A program made the translations under genes and the position numbers. The notes beneath the pieces are model-generated. The model worked only from the letters and a program-made list of their open reading frames with translations. It was not told the DNA's origin and did not search any database. From Bordetella parapertussis (GTDB lineage Bacteria; Pseudomonadota; Gammaproteobacteria; Burkholderiales; SG8-39), in assembly GCA_945897475.1 (NCBI GenBank), contig CAMDFL010000011.1, forward strand, positions 1 through 45,786: a DNA stretch of 45,786 nt, in the 5' to 3' direction. Positions 34,761 through 42,033 of the stretch are shown piece by piece. Position 1 is the first letter of the stretch, and each line of letters opens with the position of its first letter.

Positions 34761-35984
34761 ATGCCGCACGATAAAGATCGCACCCATTGGCACGAACCGG
34801 CTGGCAACAAGAAAGCCGGTTTTGGCGAATTCAAGAAACAACCGACACCCTATGACGCGTGGATGGAGTCCGAGGGCATCCCGGTATTCCGCGACATCGG
34901 CATCAGCAAGGTGCAGAACCTGCCGCTCGCGCCATGGAAGCGTATGGGTGGCAAGGGGCACTTCATTCAGCTCTATGGTACCGAAACCAAGTGGGGCTGC
35001 TACGTCGTCGAGATTGCGCCGGCGGGCGCACTGAATCCGGAAAAACACATGTACGAGGAAATTTTCCTCGTGGTCGAGGGTCGCGGCACGACCGAGGTAT
35101 GGCAGGAAGGCGACACCAAGAAACACGTTTTCGAATGGCAAAAGGGTTCGATGTTCTCGATTCCCATGAATTCCTGGCACCGTCTTGTCAATGCAACCTC
35201 TGGCGGCGCGCTGCTGCTCGCCGGCAGCACGGCGCCCAACGTGCTCAACATGATCAACAATGTGCAGGCGGTGTTCGAGAATCCGTTCGTGTTTCGCGAC
35301 CGTTTCAATGGCGCGGACGATTTTTTCAAGCCCAAGGATGAGATCGAACCCGACCCGGTGCGTGGCTTGGCAATGCGCAAAACAAATTTCATACCAGATG
35401 TGATCAATTGCGATCTGCCGCTTGACAACCGCCGGTCGCTGGGTTGGCGGCGTGTTGAACCCTTCATGACCAACAACCAGTTCTACTACTGGATCGGGCA
35501 GCATGAGCACGGACGTTACTCAAAAGCCCACGCGCATACCTCCGCGGCCGTGCTTATTTGCCTCTCGGGCAAGGGTTATACCTACAGCTGGCCGGAGCGC
35601 TGCGGCGTAACGCCGTGGAAGGACGGTCATGCCAGCGAAATCCGCCGCCTCGACTACGAGCCAGTAGGCTTGGTGACCGCGGCGCCGGGCGGTGCGCGCT
35701 GGTATCACCAGCACTTCAGCGCCGGCGCCGATCCGCTGCGTCTCACGGCGTGGTTCGGGCCGCATAATCCCGGCCGCGATCCGGGCGCGCCGGGTGCGAA
35801 GCACACCGACTACACCGCCATCGACGTCAATCAGGGCGGGACCGCCATCCCCTACTGGATGGAAGATCCTTTTCTGCGTACCGAGTACGAAGCCAAGTTG
35901 AGGAAAAACGGTGTCGAAAATCGCATGGACCCTGCGTGGTACCAGAAACCCGCTGACGCTGACACCTCGAAATCCGTTGTTTGA
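34761..35984 (+). CDS. bicupin protein of unknown function
   Basis: A 407-residue protein with two cupin-like halves. The first (about 90-155) has HMYEEIFLVVEGRGTTEVW and a later MNSWHRL; the second (about 245-345) has HEHGRYSKAHAHTSAAVLI and RWYHQHF. The His and Glu residues could bind a metal, as in gentisate-type dioxygenases, but I cannot assign a reaction. There is no signal peptide. It is 13 bases ahead of the EutA gene, so the two are probably co-expressed. Confidence 0.75.
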   Translation: MPHDKDRTHWHEPAGNKKAGFGEFKKQPTPYDAWMESEGIPVFRDIGISKVQNLPLAPWKRMGGKGHFIQLYGTETKWGCYVVEIAPAGALNPEKHMYEEIFLVVEGRGTTEVWQEGDTKKHVFEWQKGSMFSIPMNSWHRLVNATSGGALLLAGSTAPNVLNMINNVQAVFENPFVFRDRFNGADDFFKPKDEIEPDPVRGLAMRKTNFIPDVINCDLPLDNRRSLGWRRVEPFMTNNQFYYWIGQHEHGRYSKAHAHTSAAVLICLSGKGYTYSWPERCGVTPWKDGHASEIRRLDYEPVGLVTAAPGGARWYHQHFSAGADPLRLTAWFGPHNPGRDPGAPGAKHTDYTAIDVNQGGTAIPYWMEDPFLRTEYEAKLRKNGVENRMDPAWYQKPADADTSKSVV

Positions 35985-35997
35985 AGGGCAGGCGCGC

Positions 35998-37602
35998 ATG
36001 AGTGCGGGGGATGGCGACCGAAAGGGCGGCGACCGAATGGGTGGTGACCGAAAGGGTAGCGACCAAGAGGGTAGCGACCGAACTGCGGGTACCCTCCAGG
36101 CCGAGCCCGCTGGTGGGCGCGTTTTTTTCAGCAACGTGCGGCGCAGTCTCGAGGTTGAAGACGAAATCCTCTTGATCAGTGTCGGGGTCGATATCGGTTC
36201 GTCGACCTCGCACTTGGTGTTCTCACGATTGCTCCTGGAGCGGCTCGACAACCGCTACGTAGTTTCGAAGCGAGAACTCGTGCATGAGTCAGACGTCCTG
36301 CTCACTCCGTACGCTGCCGATCAGAGCATCGATGCCGTGGCGCTGCGAGTGTTTATCGATGCGCAATACGATCTGGCCAAGGTTGATCCGCGAGCGATCG
36401 ACACCGGCGCGCTAATCCTGACCGGGGTCGCGGTGCGTCGCAGTAACGCGCGTGCGATCGGCGATCTGTTTGCCGCCCAGGCCGGAAAGTTTGTGTCGGT
36501 TAGCGCAGGGGATGCGCTGGAAACTACGCTGGCTGCGTTCGGCTCGGGCGCGGCGGCCCGCTCTATTCGCGAGACCGCTCGGGTGATGAACGTCGATATC
36601 GGCGGCGGCACCTCGAAGATCGCGGTTTGCGAAGGTGGTGCCGTAGTCGATATGACGGCCATCGATGTCGGCGCACGCATCATTTCATTTGACCACGTTG
36701 GCCGAATTACGCGCCTGGAGGAGGCCGGCAGATGCTACGCCGCGGCCGTTGGTGCTTCGCTTGAGATCGGCATGCCCGTAGAAGCCGGGGTTCTTGCGAG
36801 CATGGCCGAGCACATGGCCGAGCATCTGTTCGAAGCCATGAGCAGTACGACGCTTCGCGCGGACACCGCCGCATTGCTGCGCCTGGACGCAATGCAGAAT
36901 GCGCGCACGCCTGACGTGGTCACCTTCTCAGGCGGCGTCTCCGAATACATTTATGGCCGGCAGAATGAAAACTTTGGCGATCTCGGTCCGCATCTGGCGC
37001 GCGCGATCAAGGCGCGGGTATCAAAGTGGGGGCCGCGCCTGGAGCAACCTGACCAGGGCATCCGCGCCACGGTAGTGGGCGCGTCGCAATACACCATACA
37101 AGTCAGCGGCAGCACGATTTTTGTTACACCCATGAGCATCCTGCCGCTGCGTAACCTGCCGGCGATCACTCCAGCGCTGCCGATGGAAGACGAGTTGCTC
37201 GACGTTGAGCGTATCGCGAGCAGCGTGCGCGCGGCGCTGCGGCGCTTCGATTTGCACGAAGGCCATCAGGCGGTGGCGCTCTGCTACCACTGGGAGGGCA
37301 CGGCAAGCTTCGCGCGCCTGGATGCGTTTGCACGCGGCATCCGCGAGGGCGTTTCAGCGATCCTCGCGCGTGGCCTGCCTTTGATACTCGTTGGCGATGG
37401 CGATATCGGCGGTCTGCTCGGCATCCACTTTCATGAGGAACTGAAGCTCTCCAACCCCATCGTTTCCATAGACGGTATCGCTCTCAAGGAATTCGATTTC
37501 GTCGATATCGGCGCGCTGCTCGAATTGTCCGGTGCGGTTCCGGTGGTGATCAAATCGCTGGTGTTTCCAGCCTCGACCGCGCTCGGACGCGCCGCCGGGT
37601 GA
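35998..37602 (+). CDS. eutA: EutA-like ethanolamine ammonia-lyase reactivating factor with a repeat N-terminus
   Basis: A 534-residue actin-like ATPase-fold protein. VGVDIGSSTSHLVFSRL and VMNVDIGGGTSKIAVCEGG are the phosphate-binding motifs of EutA, and TFSGGVSEYIYG is a further family block. EutA exchanges damaged cobalamin in ethanolamine ammonia-lyase. No eutB or eutC is in the window, so either they lie elsewhere or this protein serves another B12 enzyme. Residues 6-30 are a low-complexity five-residue repeat (GDRKG-like) encoded by a 15-bp tandem array and absent from normal EutA. An earlier in-frame ATG at 35911 lies in the bicupin gene. Confidence 0.88.
   Translation: MSAGDGDRKGGDRMGGDRKGSDQEGSDRTAGTLQAEPAGGRVFFSNVRRSLEVEDEILLISVGVDIGSSTSHLVFSRLLLERLDNRYVVSKRELVHESDVLLTPYAADQSIDAVALRVFIDAQYDLAKVDPRAIDTGALILTGVAVRRSNARAIGDLFAAQAGKFVSVSAGDALETTLAAFGSGAAARSIRETARVMNVDIGGGTSKIAVCEGGAVVDMTAIDVGARIISFDHVGRITRLEEAGRCYAAAVGASLEIGMPVEAGVLASMAEHMAEHLFEAMSSTTLRADTAALLRLDAMQNARTPDVVTFSGGVSEYIYGRQNENFGDLGPHLARAIKARVSKWGPRLEQPDQGIRATVVGASQYTIQVSGSTIFVTPMSILPLRNLPAITPALPMEDELLDVERIASSVRAALRRFDLHEGHQAVALCYHWEGTASFARLDAFARGIREGVSAILARGLPLILVGDGDIGGLLGIHFHEELKLSNPIVSIDGIALKEFDFVDIGALLELSGAVPVVIKSLVFPASTALGRAAG
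36013..36087 (+). repeat. 15-bp tandem repeat array in the eutA start
   Basis: Consecutive 15-base units GGCGACCGAAAGGGC, GGCGACCGAATGGGT, GGTGACCGAAAGGGT and AGCGACCAAGAGGGT, then a partial fifth copy, encode GDRKG-GDRMG-GDRKG-SDQEG-SDR. The array begins 15 bases after the eutA ATG. Confidence 0.9.
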
Positions 37603-37645
37603 CAGGCGATTACAAGGCGCAAACTGCGGCTTCGTATTCACTCGT

Positions 37646-37759
37646 CTTGTATCCGCCCGCCTTGTAAGCATCCGTCCTGTATTCACGCGTAACCTCCGCC
37701 TTGTAAGCATCCGTCCTGTATCCGCCCGCCTTGTATCCATCCCCCATGTATCCATCCAT
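37646..37759 (+). repeat. 15-bp tandem repeat array reaching into the prolyl iminopeptidase start
   Basis: Units such as CTTGTATCCGCCCGC (37646), CTTGTAAGCATCCGT (37661 and 37700), CCTGTATTCACGCGT (37676), CCTGTATCCGCCCGC (37715), CTTGTATCCATCCCC (37730) and CATGTATCCATCCAT (37745) follow each other, with one 9-base partial unit. The last unit contains the ATG of the next gene. The array fills nearly the whole intergenic space, and no Shine-Dalgarno is visible in it. Confidence 0.88.
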
Positions 37760-38738
37760 TGAGCCTTACGCGACCGGGACCCTTGCGGTTGACTCAGGCC
37801 ACGTCCTTTACTGGGAAACCTGCGGCAATCCGAAGGGCGTGCCGGCATTGTTCCTGCATGGCGGGCCCGGTGGCGCCTGCAGTGCCGACAACCGCCGCTA
37901 CTTCGACCCGTTGCGCTATCGCATCGTCCTTCTTGACCAGCGTGGCTGCGGCAGATCGACGCCTGGCGGCGCGCTTGCGTCGAACACTACGGCGCACCTG
38001 ATCGATGATATCGAGGCGCTGCGCAAGGAACTCAATATCGAACGCTGGCTGCTGTTCGGCGGTTCGTGGGGGGCGACCCTGGCATTGGCTTATGCCCAGC
38101 GACATCCGCAATGCGTCAGCGCCATGGTGTTGCGCGGTGTGTTCACCGCGCGGCAATGCGAATTCGACTGGCTGTATCGCTGCGGTGCATCGCAAATCTT
38201 TCCGGAAGCCTGGGCGCGCTTGGTCGCTTTCATTCCGGATGGGGAGCGAGCGGATTTGATCCGTGCGTATCACGCGCGGCTGACCAGTGGTGATGCGGCC
38301 ATTGAGGCCGCCGCTGCCCGCGCCTGGTGTTTGTGGGAAGACACCATTGCGACCTTGCTGACCTTTCCGCCGTCGTTCAACGAAGCGGCACTGCGTTCAT
38401 TGGCGCGAATTGAAACGCACTATTTTTTGCATCAGGCTTTTCTGGTGGAGGGCGAGCTGATAACTAATGCCCCGCGCCTGCGCGGCATCCCGGGCATCAT
38501 CGTCCAGGGACGCTACGATATGGTGACGCCGCCAGCCACGGCATGGAGTCTGCACGAGGCGTGGCCAGGCTCAACGCTGCGGATCGTTCCTGATGCGGGT
38601 CACGCATCCAGCGAACCGGGTATCAGGCGAGAATTGATCGCCGCAACCGACACGCTTTACGCAAAGCTTTCTCAGCAGGCGTCAGAGGAGCTATCGGTAA
38701 ATTGGTCGGGAGGTGGCGACCGAGAAGCGCAGGCGTAG
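37746..38738 (+). CDS. pip: prolyl iminopeptidase
   Basis: A 330-residue alpha/beta hydrolase of family S33. It opens MYPSIEPYATGTLAV, then LFLHGGPGGACSADNRRYFD (oxyanion region) and FGGSWGATLALAYA with the nucleophile Ser; GRYDMVTPPATAW supplies the Asp and DAGHASSEPG the His. It removes N-terminal proline from peptides. The start codon lies in a 15-bp repeat array; a TTG at 37731 one unit upstream is an alternative start. It follows eutA by 143 bases. Confidence 0.93.
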   Translation: MYPSIEPYATGTLAVDSGHVLYWETCGNPKGVPALFLHGGPGGACSADNRRYFDPLRYRIVLLDQRGCGRSTPGGALASNTTAHLIDDIEALRKELNIERWLLFGGSWGATLALAYAQRHPQCVSAMVLRGVFTARQCEFDWLYRCGASQIFPEAWARLVAFIPDGERADLIRAYHARLTSGDAAIEAAAARAWCLWEDTIATLLTFPPSFNEAALRSLARIETHYFLHQAFLVEGELITNAPRLRGIPGIIVQGRYDMVTPPATAWSLHEAWPGSTLRIVPDAGHASSEPGIRRELIAATDTLYAKLSQQASEELSVNWSGGGDREAQA

Positions 38739-38783
38739 TGTCAAAGGCTCTTGGGTGCCGATCCCGTCTGCTGTAGCCGAAGC

Positions 38784-39206
38784 TCACTGCTTTTTTTCTA
38801 TAAACGGATTCAGAATTCGCACGCCGTCGAAAGTTTGCCCGTGCTGCAAATCTTCGGAGAGCAGGGTTTCGCAATCCTGGTGAATCGCGGCGGCGATGAT
38901 GAGTGAGTCCCAGTGCGACACACTCGCCTCATCGGCGATGCTCCACGCGGTTTTGATCAATGTGGCGTCGATCGCGCAGGGATGCCATGCCATCAGATGC
39001 CGCGCTTCGGCGCGAGCGCGTACGCTGAATTGGTTGCCGTTGATGCGGATCAGATTGACATAAAACTCGTTGAGCACTTGTGCGCTGACGCGGCCTGTGC
39101 GTTCCTGCCAACAACGCGTAAGCCAAGCCTGCGCCGCGCTTTGCTTTGCCGGATCGCGCGGGTCAAGCGCGTAGATCAGGATGTTGGTGTCAACGAAGAC
39201 CGGCAC
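38784..39206 (-). CDS. PIN-domain toxin (VapC-like)
   Basis: A PIN-fold ribonuclease of about 140 residues. VFVDTNILIYALD carries the first acidic residue, SAQVLNEFYVNLI the second, and SHWDSLIIAAAI the third, the metal-binding set of VapC toxins. The GTG at 39206 is placed as start; the frame continues to an ATG at 39251, inside the antitoxin gene. The start overlaps the end of the antitoxin gene by about 17 bases, the usual antitoxin-first arrangement. Confidence 0.85.
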   Translation of the reverse strand: MPVFVDTNILIYALDPRDPAKQSAAQAWLTRCWQERTGRVSAQVLNEFYVNLIRINGNQFSVRARAEARHLMAWHPCAIDATLIKTAWSIADEASVSHWDSLIIAAAIHQDCETLLSEDLQHGQTFDGVRILNPFIEKKQ

Positions 39207-39459
39207 GGTCGCTGGCCATTCGGTCAATAGTCTCTCGCTGGTTGGCCTCATCCCTGCTCAGATATCGAGCATCATCGGGAAAGTTCAGCGACTGGAATTT
39301 AAGTGCGGCGCGCATGGATCGCTCGTACACACCATCGCGTACCCGCGCCTGGCCGACCAGTTCGCCCAGGTAGCGTGCGACGCTGGTGTTGTCGCGTGCC
39401 GCCTTGACGCGCACCCATTCAAGTGCGTCTTCTTCCATAGTAACGGTGACGTTTTTCAT
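39190..39459 (-). CDS. RHH-like antitoxin partner of the PIN toxin
   Basis: An 89-residue protein starting MKNVTVTMEEDALEWVRVKA, a ribbon-helix-helix beginning (a beta strand, then helices with DNTSVARYLGELV). The C-terminal 40 residues are polar and would bind the toxin. An 11-bp inverted repeat lies just upstream of its start, fitting autoregulation. The family is inferred from pattern and context. Confidence 0.8.
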   Translation of the reverse strand: MKNVTVTMEEDALEWVRVKAARDNTSVARYLGELVGQARVRDGVYERSMRAALKFQSLNFPDDARYLSRDEANQRETIDRMASDRAGLR

Positions 39460-39473
39460 GATTTTATCGAAAA

Positions 39474-39512
39474 AATGACACTAAAACAGTGTAACACGAG
39501 ATTAGTGTCATT
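39474..39512. promoter_or_regulatory. toxin-antitoxin operator: repeated AGTGT half-sites
   Basis: AATGACACTAA (39474-39484) and TTAGTGTCATT (39502-39512) are perfect inverted repeats. A third half-site, AGTGT (39488-39492), pairs with the left ACACT at short spacing. The site begins 15 bases upstream of the antitoxin start. Multiple short half-sites are typical of ribbon-helix-helix operators; binding is inferred. Confidence 0.65.
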
Positions 39513-39670
39513 CATAAGCCTTGGATTAAATGACGTAATATCTTTTATAAACAGCCTATTGCGATTCAATTTTACCGGCGTTGGGTAAATATTCGGCAAT
39601 CCCGTTGACTGCAGTTATCGGGTTAGGACCGCGGCGTCAAACACCAAAATAATTGTTCTGGTGCAATTGC

Positions 39671-40096
39671 TTACGCCTCGTTCACCATCTGCCCGTCAAT
39701 GTAGTACCAGCGTCCTTGCTCGCGCACAAAGCGGCTGATTTCGTGAATTCGCTCTGCGCGTCCGTTGACGCGGCAGCGCGCGACAAACTCCACTACGCCC
39801 GCGTCACCCGAAGTTTCGGTGTGCCGTACTTCCAGGCCTATCCATTTCACCGGCGAGAGTTCCAGTTCTCCCGGCGATGTGGAGGGGTGCCAGGTGGCGA
39901 GCAGGTAATCGATCAGGCCCACAACGTAGGCGCTGTAGCGCGATCGCATCAGTGTTTCAGGCGTGGACGCGTGAACGCCTTCGGCGAGGCCCGTATGCCA
40001 TTTTTTGCAACATGCGGTGTAGGGGTTGTCCTCGTTCGAGGAGCTGCGGCATGGACAGGGAAAGTAACGCGGCAACGCGGGTGGACGAGATGGCAT
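39671..40096 (-). CDS. YchJ-like (UPF0225) protein
   Basis: A 141-residue protein with an N-terminal SEC-C-like cysteine motif (YFPCPCRSS then YTACCKKWH), the helix MRSRYSAYVVGLIDYLLATW and a C-terminal cystatin-like sheet (VEFVARCRVNG, ISRFVREQGRWYYIDG). YchJ proteins are of unknown function and probably bind zinc. The ATG at 40096 is chosen over a TTG at 40132; neither has a strong ribosome site. It sits between two toxin-antitoxin pairs. Confidence 0.85.
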   Translation of the reverse strand: MPSRPPALPRYFPCPCRSSSNEDNPYTACCKKWHTGLAEGVHASTPETLMRSRYSAYVVGLIDYLLATWHPSTSPGELELSPVKWIGLEVRHTETSGDAGVVEFVARCRVNGRAERIHEISRFVREQGRWYYIDGQMVNEA

Positions 40097-40202
40097 CGGA
40101 GGGCGAATTTCATTTTGCGTAGGGTGGATCAAACCGCGGCCGACTTTAACGCAGAAAAGCCACTAGCTTGAATTGAGTCACTACTTAGTCTACTATCTAG
40201 TC

Positions 40203-40448
40203 ATGATTAAGCTCAACATCCATGAGGCCAAGACATATCTTTCCAAGTATCTGATTAACTTGGAGAAAGGTGAGTCTATATTGCTTTGCAAGCGCAATCA
40301 GCCGATCGCAGAAATTCGCCCTTTGCGCGCTGTTCCGCAAGGCCAACGCCCTTTTGGGCTAGCCAAAGGCACGATCACCATGCCGAACAGCTTTTGGGAC
40401 CCACTGCCCGATGATGATCTGAATTTATTCGAGGGGAAGGGCGTTTGA
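40203..40448 (+). CDS. Phd/YefM-type antitoxin
   Basis: An 81-residue protein, MIKLNIHEAKTYLSKYLINL followed by EKGESILLCKRNQPIAEIRP, the DNA-binding Phd/YefM fold. The C-terminal segment (FWDPLPDDDLNLFEG) is the usual toxin-wrapping tail. Direct repeats of the type CTA-C/T-TAGT (40182-40201) just before the ATG may be its operator. It is coupled to the toxin by a four-base overlap. Confidence 0.88.
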   Translation: MIKLNIHEAKTYLSKYLINLEKGESILLCKRNQPIAEIRPLRAVPQGQRPFGLAKGTITMPNSFWDPLPDDDLNLFEGKGV

Positions 40449-40831
40449 GGCTGCTGGCCGATACCTGTACCTTTTTATGGATGGCAGAGGATTCGAGCCG
40501 ATTATCCGATACCTCCAGAAAGCTTCTTGCGGACCCGGATAACGAAGTCTTTGTGAGCGCGATTTCGGCTTGGGAGATAGCGCTCAAGCAGGGCTTGGGC
40601 AAATTGATTCTGTCGGAACCGGCGCTGAGTTGGGTCCCGAAATACCGCCTGGCGCATCAATTGCAAGAACTGCCCTTGGATGAAGTGTCCGCCCTGCAAT
40701 TGATGAGACTCCCTGCGCTGCATCGCGATCCATTCGACCGTATGTTGGTGTGCCAGGCCATCGCTCACGGATTGGCGATCGTGTCGCCAGATCCACTGAT
40801 TGCGCAATATTCGATACGCGCCATCTGGTAG
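40445..40831 (+). CDS. PIN-domain toxin (VapC-like), second module
   Basis: A 128-residue PIN protein: RLLADTCTFLWMAED (first Asp), SAISAWEIALKQGLGKL (Glu) and HRDPFDRMLVCQAI (Asp pair). It starts at a TTG overlapping the antitoxin stop (TTGA), so its level should depend on antitoxin translation. Toxins of this subfamily, paired with Phd-type antitoxins, are usually RNases. Confidence 0.88.
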   Translation: MRLLADTCTFLWMAEDSSRLSDTSRKLLADPDNEVFVSAISAWEIALKQGLGKLILSEPALSWVPKYRLAHQLQELPLDEVSALQLMRLPALHRDPFDRMLVCQAIAHGLAIVSPDPLIAQYSIRAIW

Positions 40832-40866
40832 AAGTCTTTGCGAATTGCGCAGCGACAGTCGCGCTA

Positions 40867-42033
40867 TCACTGCTCCTCAATCGCTATCGGCCCCGCGCAA
40901 GGCCCATAACCCATCAGCAAGCTGCTCTCCCCCGCGTTATTGGCGCCGGCGACTATCACTTTGATGGAATCCGGCATGGCGGCGGCGGGGATGAACGTGC
41001 CGTCCGGCAGGCCTGAGATTTCTTCGGGCGCAGCGCCGCAGCGCCGTAATTCTCCGGCGGTGCTGCCCCAATGTTGGTAGAGAAATTGAACAACGTCTGC
41101 CTTGCTCCAGCCGCCACGGGCGATGTGCCTTGCGTGTTCCGGCCCCAGCACCACGATACAGGCCAGGTTCTTGTGATACACGCCATCTGATTGTTGAACG
41201 CGGCCTCCGGCTGAAGCCGATGCGGTCAGGTGCCCAGCATAAGACATCGATCTTGCCATGGTGTGGAGCAATTCCTCGGGCACCTGGCTGGTGCGATGGT
41301 CGATGTGAAGCGTGCTCCTCGCCTGCTGGATGGTGACGGTGCTTGCGTCCTTGGCGAATCCATGGTCGACATGCATCGGCCCCCAGGGGCTTTCTTCTTC
41401 GTTTTCGCCGAAGCAAAGGTAGATCTTGGCCGGAGTGCCGTGAGAGCTTTGGTCGAGATCGTGAGGCCGGATATTGAATATATTGAGCAGTACCAGGCGC
41501 AATGCCCGCCCGATAGTGGCGTTGGCGCGGTCGCCAGGCCCGAGGATATTGTGGGTGCAGTTGATGCCGATGCGCTGCCTGACCGGGCCGTTGATGAGAA
41601 TGGGAAACGCACGCCCCGTGGTGCTTTGCGACATCACCGGGCCAATGGTGGCAAAGGCCTCGACTACGGCGATGAAGGTGGTCAGGTATTCCGGCTTGCA
41701 CCCGGCCATCACCGCGCAGGCGGCAGCATCACGCACGGTGCAGTCGCGCCGCAGATGCGGCGCGGTACACAACACCTGGTCAGGACTCCGACGAGTGTGC
41801 ATCAAAAATTCGTTGACGAACTCCTCGATCGGCGGCACCACGGGCAAGCCGTCAGTCCAGCCGGATTCGAAGCAATGTTCGATCGCGCGGCGCGCACGCC
41901 GCAAATCCTCGATAGTCAAATCACCGGTGTTCAAGCTGCCGTGGTTCAAATGACTGTCGTCCGAATTACTGTCGTTCGAATGACTGTCGTCCGAATTACT
42001 GTCGTTCGAATTACTTCCACGATCGCCAGCCAT
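40867..42033 (-). CDS. uncharacterised partner of the UGSC selenoprotein
   Basis: A 388-residue protein of unknown function. Residues about 7-37 are a Ser-Asn-Asp-His repeat encoded by a 15-bp array. The folded part begins around LTIEDLRRARRAIEHCF and contains FESGWTDGLPVVPPIEEFV, a cysteine-rich block VLCTAPHLRRDCTVRDAAAC-AVMAGC, SQSTTGRAFPILINGPVRQ, and SPWGPMHVDHGF. The many Cys and His suggest redox or metal chemistry next to a selenocysteine protein. Its ATG overlaps the stop of that gene by one base (TAATG), so the two are translationally coupled. No signal peptide or membrane segment. No reaction can be named. Confidence 0.7.
   Translation of the reverse strand: MAGDRGSNSNDSNSDDSHSNDSNSDDSHLNHGSLNTGDLTIEDLRRARRAIEHCFESGWTDGLPVVPPIEEFVNEFLMHTRRSPDQVLCTAPHLRRDCTVRDAAACAVMAGCKPEYLTTFIAVVEAFATIGPVMSQSTTGRAFPILINGPVRQRIGINCTHNILGPGDRANATIGRALRLVLLNIFNIRPHDLDQSSHGTPAKIYLCFGENEEESPWGPMHVDHGFAKDASTVTIQQARSTLHIDHRTSQVPEELLHTMARSMSYAGHLTASASAGGRVQQSDGVYHKNLACIVVLGPEHARHIARGGWSKADVVQFLYQHWGSTAGELRRCGAAPEEISGLPDGTFIPAAAMPDSIKVIVAGANNAGESSLLMGYGPCAGPIAIEEQ
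41929..42018 (-). repeat. 15-bp tandem repeat array in the start of the UGSC partner gene
   Basis: Six 15-base units on the plus strand: GTTCAAGCTGCCGTG, GTTCAAATGACTGTC, GTCCGAATTACTGTC, GTTCGAATGACTGTC, GTCCGAATTACTGTC and GTTCGAATTACTTCC. On the coding strand they give a Ser/Asn/Asp-rich five-residue repeat immediately after the start of the protein. Units 3 and 5 are identical, and 4 differs little, so recent duplication is likely. Confidence 0.92.

Noticed and set aside
35911-35997. An extended N-terminus for EutA
   Set aside because: It lies inside the bicupin coding region in another frame; the ATG at 35998 comes just after the bicupin stop.
41929-42018. The repeat array as a possible CRISPR
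   Set aside because: The period is 15 bases with no spacers, the array is inside a reading frame, and no cas genes are present.
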